DNA of 64,000 nucleotides, from assembly GCF_003604215.1 (NCBI RefSeq), contig NZ_QXGS01000004.1, forward strand, positions 186,001 to 250,000, written 5' to 3'. Positions 53,545 through 62,226 of the stretch are shown here, piece after piece. A model generated the notes under the pieces. The model was not told where the DNA came from. It searched no databases and saw only the letters and a program-made list of their open reading frames with translations. Both the position numbers and the translations under genes were made by a program. Within the stretch, counting starts at the first letter, position 1; each line of letters starts with the position of its first letter. This stretch comes from Teichococcus vastitatis (GTDB lineage Bacteria > Pseudomonadota > Alphaproteobacteria > Acetobacterales > Acetobacteraceae).

Positions 53545-54861
53545 ATGGACCAGATGCTGGCCAACACGGATGCCGCGGCGGCGCTGGAGGAAGCCCAGGC
53601 CCTCTATGCCGCCGCCCACCCGCAGAGCCGCCGCGTGCATGAGGCGGCGCTCTCCTCCCTGCCGGGCGGCAACACCCGCACCGGCATCTTCTTCGACCCC
53701 TTCCCCGTGGCCTGGGCCCGTGGCGAGGGTGCCACGCTGTGGGACGAGGATGGCCATCGCCGCATCGATTTCCTGGGCGAGGCGACCGCCGGCATCTATG
53801 GCCACAGCCACCCGGTGATCCGCGCCGCCATCGAGGCGCAGCTGGACCGCGGCTGGAATTTCGGCGGCCACACCGCCATGGAAGGCGAGCTGGCCGCCCT
53901 GCTCTGCGCCCGTTTCCCGAGTCTGGAACGGGTGCGGCTGTGCAATTCCGGCTCCGAGGCCAACACCTTCGCGGTGCAGACGGCCCGCGTGGTCACGGGG
54001 CGCCCGGCGGTGCTGGGCTTCGCCGGTTGCTATCATGGCGGCTTCCTCACCTTCACCGCGCGGGACAATCCGCTCAACGTGCCGTTCGAGACGGTGGTCG
54101 CGCCCTACAACGATGCCGAGGCGACGCGCAGGCTGATCGATGCCCATGCCGACAGGCTGGCCGCGGTGATCGTGGAGCCGATGATCGGCGGCGGCGGCTG
54201 CATCCCGGCCGAGCGCGACTTCCTGCTGATGCTGCGCGAGCGCACCGCGCAGCACGGCATCGTGCTGATCTTCGACGAGGTGATGACGTCCCGCCTGTCG
54301 CCCGGCGGGCTGCAGGCGCGGCACGGCATCACGCCGGACCTGACCGCGCTCGGCAAATATATCGGCGGCGGCCTCACCGCCGGGGCATTTGGCGGCCGTG
54401 CCGAACTGATGCAGGGCTTCGATCCGCGCCAGGCAGTGCCGTTGCAGCATTCCGGCACTTACAACAACAATGTCTTCACCCTCGCCGCCGGCATCGCCGG
54501 CCTCGGCCAGGTCTACACGCCGGAAGCCGCGCTGGCGCTGAACGCGCGGGGCGATGCGCTGCGCGGGCGGCTGAACGCGCGGTGCCGCGAGGCCGGCGCC
54601 GCGCTGCAGGTCACCGGCCTCGGCTCGATGCTGGCCTTCCACGCGCGCCGGGGTGAGATCCGCTCGCCCGCCGATGCGGCGGAGGGCGATGCCACGCTGC
54701 GCGCCCTGCTGTTCTACGACCTGCTGGAGCGCGGCATCTACACCATGCCGAAGCGCGGCTTCATGGCGCTGTCCCTGCCGCTGACCGAGGACGACCACGA
54801 CGCGCTGGATGCGGCGCTGCAGGACTTCCTGCAGGCGCGCCGCTCGCTGCTGTGCCGGTGA
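53545..54861 (+). CDS. Class III aminotransferase / glutamate-1-semialdehyde aminomutase-like protein
   Basis: The 438-residue PLP enzyme has 'SLPGGNTRTGIFFDPFPVAW' and 'ATAGIYGHSHPVIRAAIEAQ', 'RLCNSGSEANTFAVQTAR', 'LIFDEVMTSRLSPGG' and the PLP-binding Lys in 'LGKYIGGGLTAGAFGG'. It resembles HemL but is probably not the heme-pathway enzyme, because such paralogues are common and alphaproteobacteria make ALA by HemA. The amino donor and acceptor are unknown. It ends base-to-base against the opposing carbonic anhydrase gene. Confidence 0.84.
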   Translation: MDQMLANTDAAAALEEAQALYAAAHPQSRRVHEAALSSLPGGNTRTGIFFDPFPVAWARGEGATLWDEDGHRRIDFLGEATAGIYGHSHPVIRAAIEAQLDRGWNFGGHTAMEGELAALLCARFPSLERVRLCNSGSEANTFAVQTARVVTGRPAVLGFAGCYHGGFLTFTARDNPLNVPFETVVAPYNDAEATRRLIDAHADRLAAVIVEPMIGGGGCIPAERDFLLMLRERTAQHGIVLIFDEVMTSRLSPGGLQARHGITPDLTALGKYIGGGLTAGAFGGRAELMQGFDPRQAVPLQHSGTYNNNVFTLAAGIAGLGQVYTPEAALALNARGDALRGRLNARCREAGAALQVTGLGSMLAFHARRGEIRSPADAAEGDATLRALLFYDLLERGIYTMPKRGFMALSLPLTEDDHDALDAALQDFLQARRSLLCR

Positions 54862-55392
54862 TCAGCCGATGCGCCGCAAACCCTTGGTGAAGCGGCGCCA
54901 ATTGGCCACGTAATGCACCGCCGAGGCGCGCAGCCTCTCCGCCACCTCCGGCTCCAGCGTGCGGGCGATACGCGCCGGGGCGCCGATGATCAGGGAATAA
55001 TCCGGATATTCCTTGCCTTCCGGCACCAGCGCGTTAGCGCCGACGATGCAGTGCCGCCCGATGCGGGCCCGGTTCAGCACCGTGGCGCCCATGCCGATCA
55101 GCGCGCCGTCGCCCACCGTGCAGCCATGCAGGATGGCATGGTGGCCGATCGTGACCTCGCTGCCGATCGTCAAGGGCGCGCCAGGGTCGGCGTGCAGCAT
55201 GGCGCCTTCCTGGATGTTGGTGCGGTCGCCGACCCGGATCGGCGTCTGATCGCCGCGCGCCACGGCGCCGAACCAGACGCCCACCTCGTCGCCCAGGGTG
55301 ACGTCGCCGATCACATGCGCGTCGGGGGCAATCCAGTAGCGGCCCTCGGGCGGCAGGACCGGCTCGGCGTCATCCAGGGCGTAGATCGGCAT
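54862..55392 (-). CDS. Gamma-class carbonic anhydrase-like protein
   Basis: The 176-residue left-handed beta-helix protein has hexapeptide repeats ('VIGDVTLGDEVGVWFGAV', 'RTNIQEGAMLHADPG', 'VTIGHHAILHGCTVGDGALIG') with three His positioned as metal ligands. Members hydrate CO2 or act as acyltransferase-like scaffolds. AAGGAGG precedes ATG 55392. It follows the ABC permease genes on the same strand after 110 bases. Confidence 0.88.
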   Translation of the reverse strand: MPIYALDDAEPVLPPEGRYWIAPDAHVIGDVTLGDEVGVWFGAVARGDQTPIRVGDRTNIQEGAMLHADPGAPLTIGSEVTIGHHAILHGCTVGDGALIGMGATVLNRARIGRHCIVGANALVPEGKEYPDYSLIIGAPARIARTLEPEVAERLRASAVHYVANWRRFTKGLRRIG

Positions 55393-55502
55393 GGGGTTCC
55401 TCCTTGTGCGGACACAAGCGTGGTCCGGAAGCCGGGCGCCGGCAAGCCTCCCGCCTGCCATTCCCGACGCTGGACCCGCCCCCCTGGCCCCGCCCCCCGG
55501 CC

Positions 55503-56321
55503 TCAGCCGCCCTTCACGCCGCCCGCGGTCAGTCCGGCGATGATCTGCTTCTGCGCCAGCAGCGTCAGCAGCAGCACCGGCAGCGTCACCAGCAGCGCCG
55601 CGGCGGCCAGCGGGCCCCAGGAGATCTGCTCGAAGGTCAGCATGTTGTTGACCGCGACCGGCAGGGTGCGCGTCTCGCGACCGGCCAGTACCATGGCGAA
55701 GATGAAATTGTTCCAGGAGAAGATGAAGGACAGGATCACCGCGACGGTGATGCCTGGGCGCGCCAGCGGAAAAGCAACGTGCCGGAAGGCCTGCCAGATA
55801 TTGGCACCGTCCACCAGCGCCGCCTCCTCCAGCTCCGCCGGCAGCCCCTCGAAGAAGCCGATCATCACCCACACCACGATCGGCACGGTGATAACGAGAT
55901 GCGTCACCACGATCGGCGTCAGCGTGCCGGTGAGGCCAAGCCACTGGAACAACAGGAACAGCGGGATCAGGTAGGACAGGCCGGGCGTGATGCGCGCGAT
56001 CAGGATCAGCATCGCGGCCCGCGTCGCCCGCATCTTGGCGATGCCGTAGCCGGCCGGCACGCCGATCAGGATGGCCAGCCCCGTCGCGGTGAAGGACACC
56101 ACCACGCTGTTCCAGGTATAGAGCAGGAAGTCGTTGCGCTCGAACACCGCCAGGAAATTGTCCCACACCGGCGGAGCGGGCATGAACACGGGCGGCCAGG
56201 CGGTGTTGTCCAGCTCGGTCTTCAGCGACAGCGACAGCATCCACAGGAACACCATCGCCGCCGGCGAGACCAGCACCAGAACCGTCAGCGCGAAGCCGAT
56301 CTTCTCCAGGGCGCGCATCAT
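55503..56321 (-). CDS. Carbohydrate ABC transporter permease (MalG type)
   Basis: The 272-residue membrane protein has six predicted helices and the EAA loop 'ELEEAALVDGANIWQAFRHVAFPLARPG' in the cytoplasmic region, split as expected for MalG-like subunits. It pairs with the MalF-type protein whose stop lies two bases upstream. It would move a sugar or sugar acid through the inner membrane. No ATPase gene lies in this cluster. ATG 56318 is an alternative start. Confidence 0.9.
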   Translation of the reverse strand: MMRALEKIGFALTVLVLVSPAAMVFLWMLSLSLKTELDNTAWPPVFMPAPPVWDNFLAVFERNDFLLYTWNSVVVSFTATGLAILIGVPAGYGIAKMRATRAAMLILIARITPGLSYLIPLFLLFQWLGLTGTLTPIVVTHLVITVPIVVWVMIGFFEGLPAELEEAALVDGANIWQAFRHVAFPLARPGITVAVILSFIFSWNNFIFAMVLAGRETRTLPVAVNNMLTFEQISWGPLAAAALLVTLPVLLLTLLAQKQIIAGLTAGGVKGG

Positions 56322-56323
56322 GC

Positions 56324-57235
56324 TCAGAGGTCCTTTGCCCGGTTGCGCGCCCATAGCAGCACCCCGGCGAGCGACACGATGATCAGAAAGAACACCACCA
56401 CCACGGCGCTGGCATAGCCCATGTTGTAGTAGGCAAAGCCCTGCAGGTAGAGGAAGATGTTGATGGTCTCGGAGCTGGTGCCCGGCCCGCCCTGGGTGAT
56501 GACGTAGATGGTGTCGAACGCCTTCAGCGCGTCGATGGTGCGGATGATCAACGCCACCACCAGGAAGGGCAGCAGCAGCGGGAAAGTGATGTGGCGGAAG
56601 GCCTGCCAGCCATTCGCCCCGTCGATCTTCGCCGCCTCGTAGGGATCAACTGGCAGGGAGGCAAGGCCGCCGAGCACGATCAGCATCACCAGCGGCGTCC
56701 AGTGCCACACCTCCACCATCACCAGCGTCGGGATCACCGTGCGGGCGTCGTAGATCCACATCGAGGGCGGCAGGCCGAACTGCGTCAGGATCCAGTTCAG
56801 CACGCCGAGCTGCGGGTGGAACATCATGGTCCAGACCAGCGCCACCGCCACCGGCGTCGCCATCATCGGCAGGATGAACACGGTGCGTGCCAGGCCGCGC
56901 AGCGGGAAGTTGCGCGAGAACACCAGCGCCGCGATCGTGCCCAGCACCATCGGCCCCACCACCGCCAGCGCGGTGAAGTACAGGGTGCGCGCCATGGACC
57001 ACAGGAAGCGGTCATCGGTGAACAGCTTGCGGTAGTTGTCGAGCCCCACATAGCTGTGCCCGCCGCCGATCTTCCAGTCATGCGCGGACATGAACAGCGT
57101 GAAGACCCAGGGAAACAGGATCACGCTGAGCACCACGATGGCGGCCGGCACCACGAACCAGACATAACGCCGCGCATAGTTGCGGCGCGGTCTGGCCGCG
57201 GCGACCGCCGCCGGGAGGGTGGCGGCGCCGGACAT
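56324..57235 (-). CDS. Carbohydrate ABC transporter permease (MalF type)
   Basis: The 303-residue membrane protein has about six helices and an EAA loop 'YEAAKIDGANGWQAFRHITF'. Its ATG shares one base with the stop of the upstream binding-protein gene (TGATG), so the genes are coupled. With the MalG-type subunit it forms the transmembrane channel of a family-1 importer. Confidence 0.9.
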   Translation of the reverse strand: MSGAATLPAAVAAARPRRNYARRYVWFVVPAAIVVLSVILFPWVFTLFMSAHDWKIGGGHSYVGLDNYRKLFTDDRFLWSMARTLYFTALAVVGPMVLGTIAALVFSRNFPLRGLARTVFILPMMATPVAVALVWTMMFHPQLGVLNWILTQFGLPPSMWIYDARTVIPTLVMVEVWHWTPLVMLIVLGGLASLPVDPYEAAKIDGANGWQAFRHITFPLLLPFLVVALIIRTIDALKAFDTIYVITQGGPGTSSETINIFLYLQGFAYYNMGYASAVVVVFFLIIVSLAGVLLWARNRAKDL

Positions 57236-58566
57236 CAGGTGGCCTTTTCCGATTGCTCCAGCACCGGGCGGAAGGCCTCGGTGGCGCGCTTCAGCTCGGT
57301 GGCCGGGTCGGCGCCGCCGATGCAATTGGTCAGCGCCGTGCCGATGGTGTCGCGGAACTCGGTCACCGGCACGATCTCCGGCAGGCCGGGGCGGGCGATC
57401 CGGCCGCTTTCCACCAGAGTGGTGAAGAAGTCGCGCGGAAAGCGGCTGGTGCTGATCGCTTCCTCATTGCGGAACGGGCTGGTGCGCGCCGGCGCGCCGG
57501 CGCCCGAGGTCAGGTAGCGCAGCTGGTTCTGCTTGCCGGAAGCCCATTGCAGGTAATACCAGGACGGCCCCTTGTTGCGGGTCTGCTCGCTGATGCCGAA
57601 GCCGGTGCCGAACAGGCAGCAATGATGGTGCGCCGGGCCTGCCGGGGACACCGCATAGCCGACCTTGCCGGCGACGCGGGAGCGGGTCTTGTCCTCCAGC
57701 GGCGCGGCGAAGCCCACGCCGTCGATCCAGAAGGCCGCGCGCCCCTGCATGAAGGTGGTCTGGCACTCGTTCCAGTTGAAGCCCACATTGCCCGGCGGCG
57801 CGCAGTCGCGCATCAGCCTCTGGTACATCTCGGTCGCCCAGATAGCGTCCGGCGTGTCGGTCAGCAGCTTCATGTCCGGGCTGACCGTGTCGCGCTGCTG
57901 CGTGCCGAGCAGAAAGGACGACCACAGCACCACGTTGGCGTTGCGCAGCCCGCGGCCGACAAAGCCGTATTGCTGCTTAGCCGGGTCGGTCAGCGCCTTG
58001 GCCGCGGTGTACAACTCGTCAAAGGTCTTCGGCACGGCGATGTTCTTCGCCGCCAGAAGGTCCTTGTTGTAGTAGAGGATGAAGTAGTCGGTGAATTCCG
58101 GCAGCGTGTCCATGCGCCCATCGGCCTGCGTGGAATAAGCCACCGGACCCTGGCCGAAATCGGCGAAGTCGAAATCCGGCGAGGTCATTGTGGCGTCCTG
58201 CAGCAGGGGCCGGATGTCGGTGGTCCACTTAGCCCGGCCGACCTGGCGCTTGCTGACATGCAGGCTGATGCCCACCACGTCGAAGGAGGGCCGGCCAGAG
58301 GCGAACTCGATGGCGAATTTCTGCCGGTGCTGCTGCTCCGGAATCGCCTCGGCGCCGACGCGGATGCCGGTCAGTTCCTCGAATTCCTTCGCATGCTGCA
58401 TCAGCAGGGAGGAGCGCGGATTGGCGGTCAGGCTGGCCTCGACGCGCTCACCCTTGAAGCGCTTCCAGTCGAAGGCCTGCTGCGCGCCGACGCTTTCCAC
58501 CAGCGCGGGGGCGGCCAGCACCCCGGCAGCCGCACGCAACGCGGCACGGCGCGTGAATTCGGGCAT
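57235..58566 (-). CDS. Family 1 extracellular solute-binding protein (sugar type)
   Basis: The 443-residue protein has a twin-arginine-like signal ('FTRRAALRAAAGVLAAPAL') and the family-1 pattern ('EFEELTGIRVGAEAIPEQQH', 'DYFILYYNKDLLAAKN', 'GRAAFWIDGVGFAAPLEDK'). It captures a sugar or sugar derivative in the periplasm for the two permeases after it. It is divergent from the FAH and esterase genes, which suggests the import of a sugar acid or lactone. Confidence 0.88.
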   Translation of the reverse strand: MPEFTRRAALRAAAGVLAAPALVESVGAQQAFDWKRFKGERVEASLTANPRSSLLMQHAKEFEELTGIRVGAEAIPEQQHRQKFAIEFASGRPSFDVVGISLHVSKRQVGRAKWTTDIRPLLQDATMTSPDFDFADFGQGPVAYSTQADGRMDTLPEFTDYFILYYNKDLLAAKNIAVPKTFDELYTAAKALTDPAKQQYGFVGRGLRNANVVLWSSFLLGTQQRDTVSPDMKLLTDTPDAIWATEMYQRLMRDCAPPGNVGFNWNECQTTFMQGRAAFWIDGVGFAAPLEDKTRSRVAGKVGYAVSPAGPAHHHCCLFGTGFGISEQTRNKGPSWYYLQWASGKQNQLRYLTSGAGAPARTSPFRNEEAISTSRFPRDFFTTLVESGRIARPGLPEIVPVTEFRDTIGTALTNCIGGADPATELKRATEAFRPVLEQSEKAT

Positions 58567-58692
58567 CTTGAACTCTCCCTTTGTTCCGGCGGTGGCCGGT
58601 TGTTGGGTTCATGCTTTCATCGCCGCCCCCCGGATGGCAAGCCCCAACGGAAGCGGCTAGGAAAATGGTGAGGAAGCCATCCGGAGGACGCC

Positions 58693-59817
58693 ATGACCAG
58701 TCTCGACACCGCCCTGCCCGCCGACTGGCGGGACGGCCATTTCGCGCTGCGCATCGAAGGGGCCGAAGGGCCGCAGGCCGTCGCCCTCGCCCGGGGCGCA
58801 GCCTATGACATGACGCCGGCCTTCGGCACGGTCAGCGCCTGGCTCAACACGCCCGACCCGGTCGCCGCCATCGCCGCGCGCGGGGTGACGCTGTCGCTCG
58901 ACCTCGCCGCCGCCGCGCCGCTGGCGCCCTTCGACCTGCAGGCACTGAAGGCCTGCGGCGTCACCTATGCCCGCTCCATGCTGGAGCGCGTGATCGAGGA
59001 GCGCTGCCGCGGCGATGCCCGCCAGGCCGAGCACATCCGCGCCGAGATCCGCGGCATCATCGGCGAGGACCTGGCCAGCCTGGTGCCGGGCAGCGCCGAG
59101 GCCATGGCGCTGAAGCGCAACCTTGTGGAGCGCGGCTGGTGGAGCCAGTATCTGGAGGTCGGCATCGGACCGGATGCCGAGGTGTTCACCAAGGGCCAGC
59201 CGCTTTCCGCCGTCGGCATCGGCAGCAAGATCGGCATCCATCCCGGTAGCGCCTGGAACAACCCGGAGCCGGAGGTGGTGCTGGCGGTGAACGCGCGCGG
59301 CGACATCGTCGGCGCGACGCTGGGCAACGACGTCAACCTGCGCGACGTGGAGGGGCGCTCGGCGCTGCTGCTGGGCAAGGCCAAGGACAACAACGCCGCC
59401 TGCGCCCTCGGCCCGGCCATCCGCCTGTTCGATGCGGGCTTCACCCTGGAGGACATCCGCCAGGCCGAGATCACGCTCGCCATCACCGGCACGGACGGCT
59501 TCAGCCTGGAGGAATCCGGCAAGGTCGGCATCATCTCGCGCGATCCGGCGGATCTGGTGGGGCAGATGATCAACCCCCACCACCAATACCCGGACGGCGC
59601 GGCGCTGTTCCTGGGCACGCCCTTCTCCCCCTCCAAGGACCGCGACGCGGCCGGGATGGGCTTCACCCACCATGTGGGCGACACGGTGCGCATCTCCAGC
59701 GCGCGGCTCGGCGTGCTGGAAAACGTGACCGACCGCACCGATGCCTGCCCGCCCTGGCGCTTCGGCATCGGCGCGCTGATGGGGAACCTGGCGAAGCGGG
59801 GGCTTCCGAAGGCATGA
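58693..59817 (+). CDS. Fumarylacetoacetate hydrolase (FAH) family enzyme
   Basis: The 374-residue protein has a C-terminal FAH domain with acidic metal ligands in 'NNPEPEVVLAVNARG' and 'LGNDVNLRDVEGRSALLL', 'GKAKDNNAACALGPAI' and 'GDTVRISSARLG'. FAH-fold enzymes hydrate, dehydrate or cleave 2-keto-3-deoxy acids. Given the neighbouring UxaA-type dehydratase and sugar importer, it could act on a 2-keto-3-deoxy sugar acid (inference). It overlaps the downstream hydrolase gene by four bases. Confidence 0.82.
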   Translation: MTSLDTALPADWRDGHFALRIEGAEGPQAVALARGAAYDMTPAFGTVSAWLNTPDPVAAIAARGVTLSLDLAAAAPLAPFDLQALKACGVTYARSMLERVIEERCRGDARQAEHIRAEIRGIIGEDLASLVPGSAEAMALKRNLVERGWWSQYLEVGIGPDAEVFTKGQPLSAVGIGSKIGIHPGSAWNNPEPEVVLAVNARGDIVGATLGNDVNLRDVEGRSALLLGKAKDNNAACALGPAIRLFDAGFTLEDIRQAEITLAITGTDGFSLEESGKVGIISRDPADLVGQMINPHHQYPDGAALFLGTPFSPSKDRDAAGMGFTHHVGDTVRISSARLGVLENVTDRTDACPPWRFGIGALMGNLAKRGLPKA

Positions 59818-60572
59818 CCTCCCGGGGGATGGCCGAGGAGACCGGGCGGCTGAACCGCGGCGGGGTCGACCTGGCCTGGGCGCGGCTGCCCGGCCGGGGG
59901 CCCGGCGTGGTGTTCCTGGGCGGCTTCCGCTCGGACATGGAAGGCACCAAGGCCCTGGCGCTGCGCGACTGGTGCGCGGCGCAGAGCCGGGCCTTCCTGC
60001 GCTTCGACTATGCCGGGCACGGCATCAGCGGCGGCCGCTTCGAGGATGGCGCGATCGGCGACTGGGCCGAAGATGCCGCCGTGCTGCTGCAGCGGCTGAC
60101 GGACGGGCCGCAGATCCTGGTCGGCTCCTCCATGGGCGGCTGGATCGCGCTGCTGCTGGCGCGCCGCATGCCGGACCGCGTCCATGCCCTGGTCGGCATC
60201 GCCGCCGCGCCCGACTTCACCGAGAAGCTGATGTGGCCGAACTTCTCGGCCGAGCACCGCGCCGTGCTGGAACGCGACGGCGTGCTGATGGCGCCCAGCC
60301 CTTATGGCCCGCCAGTGCCGCTGACCCGCCGGCTGATCGAGGACGGGCGACGCCACCTGCTGCTGGATGCGCCGATCCCGCTCAACCGGCCGGTGCGGCT
60401 GCTGCAGGGTCTGCGGGACGCCGAGGTGCCCTGGCACTTCGCGCCCGACATCGCCGCCCGCCTCACCACCGACGACGTGCGGATCACCCTGGTCAAGGAT
60501 GGCGACCACCGGTTGTCCCGGCCGCAGGAGCTGGCGCTGATCGAAGCTGCGGTGGCGGAGCTGGCGGGCTGA
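59814..60572 (+). CDS. Cytosolic alpha/beta hydrolase (ABHD10-like)
   Basis: The 252-residue protein has 'GVVFLGGFRSDMEGTKALAL', nucleophile Ser in 'LVGSSMGGWIALLLA' and late Asp and His in 'VPWHF' and 'VKDGDHRLSRPQE'. It has no signal peptide. The GSSMGGW form is found in ABHD10-type thioesterases/acyl-glucuronide esterases, so it may remove acyl groups from a sugar acid (inference). Its ATG overlaps the FAH stop. Confidence 0.8.
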   Translation: MTSRGMAEETGRLNRGGVDLAWARLPGRGPGVVFLGGFRSDMEGTKALALRDWCAAQSRAFLRFDYAGHGISGGRFEDGAIGDWAEDAAVLLQRLTDGPQILVGSSMGGWIALLLARRMPDRVHALVGIAAAPDFTEKLMWPNFSAEHRAVLERDGVLMAPSPYGPPVPLTRRLIEDGRRHLLLDAPIPLNRPVRLLQGLRDAEVPWHFAPDIAARLTTDDVRITLVKDGDHRLSRPQELALIEAAVAELAG

Positions 60573-60574
60573 AC

Positions 60575-60598
60575 GGCGGAAGCCCGATGGCTTCCGCC
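60575..60598. terminator. Hairpin between convergent hydrolase and uxaA-like genes
   Basis: A perfect 10-base stem, GGCGGAAGCC (60575-60584) with GGCTTCCGCC (60589-60598), and a four-base loop lie in the 34-base gap between two convergent stops. This is a probable two-way terminator. Confidence 0.58.
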
Positions 60599-60606
60599 CA
60601 CCACCC

Positions 60607-62160
60607 TCAGCCGGTGATGCCGATCTGCCAGGGGGCGAATTCATGCCGCCCGACGCCGAGGTCCTCGCTCTTGGTCTTCTCGCCGGAGGCGACGCGCAGG
60701 ATGTGCTCGAAGATCGCCTGACCCATCTCCTGCAGGCTCTTGGTGCCGTCCAGCACCTCGCCGCAATTGATGTCCATGTCCTCCTCCAGCCGGCGGAACA
60801 TCGGCGTGTTGGTGGCCAGCTTCACCGAAGGCGCCGGGCGGCAGCCGAACATCGAGCCGCGGCCGGTGGTGAAGCAGATCACGTTGGCGCCGCCCGCCAC
60901 CTGCCCGGTGGCCGAGACGGGGTCGAAGCCCGGGCTGTCCATGAACACGAAGCCAGGCTTGGTCACCGGCTCGGCGTATTTGTACACCTCGACCAGCGGC
61001 CCGGTGCCGCCCTTCATGGAGGAGCCGAGCGACTTCTCGAAGATGTTGGCCAGCCCGCCGGCCTGGTTGCCGGGGCTGACCACGCCGTTGATCTGGGTGT
61101 CGCGGCCGGCGGCGTATTCGTCCTTCCACCAGCGGATGCGCTCGATCAGCTTCTCGCCGACTTCCTGGCTGGCGGCACGGCGGGTCAGCGTGTGCTCGAC
61201 GCCGTAGATCTCCGGCGTTTCGGACAGGATGGCGGTGCCGCCATGCCGGGTCAGGATGTCCATCGCATGGCCCAGCGCCGGGTTGGCCGTGATCGAGGAG
61301 AACCCGTCCGAGCCGCCGCATTGCAGCCCCACCATGATGTGGCTGGCCGGCACGGTCTGCCGCGTGACCTGGTTGGCCTCGGCCAGCATCTCGCGCACCA
61401 CGGCGACGCCGGCATCGATGCTTTTCCGCGTGCCGCCGGTGTCCTGCATGGTGAAATGGCGCAGCTTCGGCCCGGCAGACAGCCCGTGCTCCTGCATCAG
61501 CCCGGTGATCTGGTTGCGCTCGCAGCCCAGGCCGATCACCAGCACGGCGGCGACGTTGGGATGGCGGATATAGCCGGCCAGCGTCCGGCGCAGCAGCTGC
61601 ATCGGCTCGCCCGACAACTCCATGCCGCAGCCGGTGCTGTGGGTGAAGGCGGCGACGCCATCCACATTGGGGAACTCGGCCAGCCGCTCGGCGGTGAAAT
61701 GGTCGGCGATGTTCTGCACCACCGTGGCCGAGCAGTTCACCGTGGCGAGGATGGCGATGAAATTGCGCGTGCCGACGCGGCCATCCTCCCGCACGATGCC
61801 CTGGAAGGTGGCGCGCTCGGCCTCGGGCACCATCTGCAACGGCTCGTAATCGGCGCCAATGGCGTAGTCGCGGTCGAATTCGGTGAAGGCGATGTTGTGG
61901 CCGTGCAGCATGGTGCCGGCCGGCATGTCGTCCGCGGCGAAGCCGATGGTGACGTTGTACTTCAGGATCGGCTCGCCACGGCGCAGGTGCCGCGTGGCGA
62001 TCTTGTAGCCGGCCTGCACCGCTTCCCGCGCCACGATGTTCTCGCCGGGAATGGAGGTGCCGGGCTCCACGGGCACGCGCGCCACCACCACGTTGTCGTT
62101 CGGGTGCAGGCGGATCACCGGGCCGTTCAGGCGCTTGGCCGCGAGGTCGATCATGGACAT
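60607..62160 (-). CDS. UxaA-family sugar-acid dehydratase (altronate/galactarate type)
   Basis: The 517-residue enzyme joins an N-terminal SAF domain (about 14-95; 'VIRLHPNDNVVVARVPVEPG') to the dehydratase body with 'STGCGMELSGEPM', 'GLGCERNQITGLM', 'VGLQCGGSDGFSSITANPALG' and 'NQAGGLANIFEKSLGS'. Iron-dependent family members dehydrate altronate or galactarate to 2-keto-3-deoxy acids. It lies downstream of an Ldh-family dehydrogenase on the same strand. Confidence 0.9.
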   Translation of the reverse strand: MSMIDLAAKRLNGPVIRLHPNDNVVVARVPVEPGTSIPGENIVAREAVQAGYKIATRHLRRGEPILKYNVTIGFAADDMPAGTMLHGHNIAFTEFDRDYAIGADYEPLQMVPEAERATFQGIVREDGRVGTRNFIAILATVNCSATVVQNIADHFTAERLAEFPNVDGVAAFTHSTGCGMELSGEPMQLLRRTLAGYIRHPNVAAVLVIGLGCERNQITGLMQEHGLSAGPKLRHFTMQDTGGTRKSIDAGVAVVREMLAEANQVTRQTVPASHIMVGLQCGGSDGFSSITANPALGHAMDILTRHGGTAILSETPEIYGVEHTLTRRAASQEVGEKLIERIRWWKDEYAAGRDTQINGVVSPGNQAGGLANIFEKSLGSSMKGGTGPLVEVYKYAEPVTKPGFVFMDSPGFDPVSATGQVAGGANVICFTTGRGSMFGCRPAPSVKLATNTPMFRRLEEDMDINCGEVLDGTKSLQEMGQAIFEHILRVASGEKTKSEDLGVGRHEFAPWQIGITG

Positions 62161-62226
62161 GGGCAGGACGTCCTCTGTTCTTGCTTGTTCGATACGCCGG
62201 GGCCCGTGCCCCGGCGGTTGTTCGGG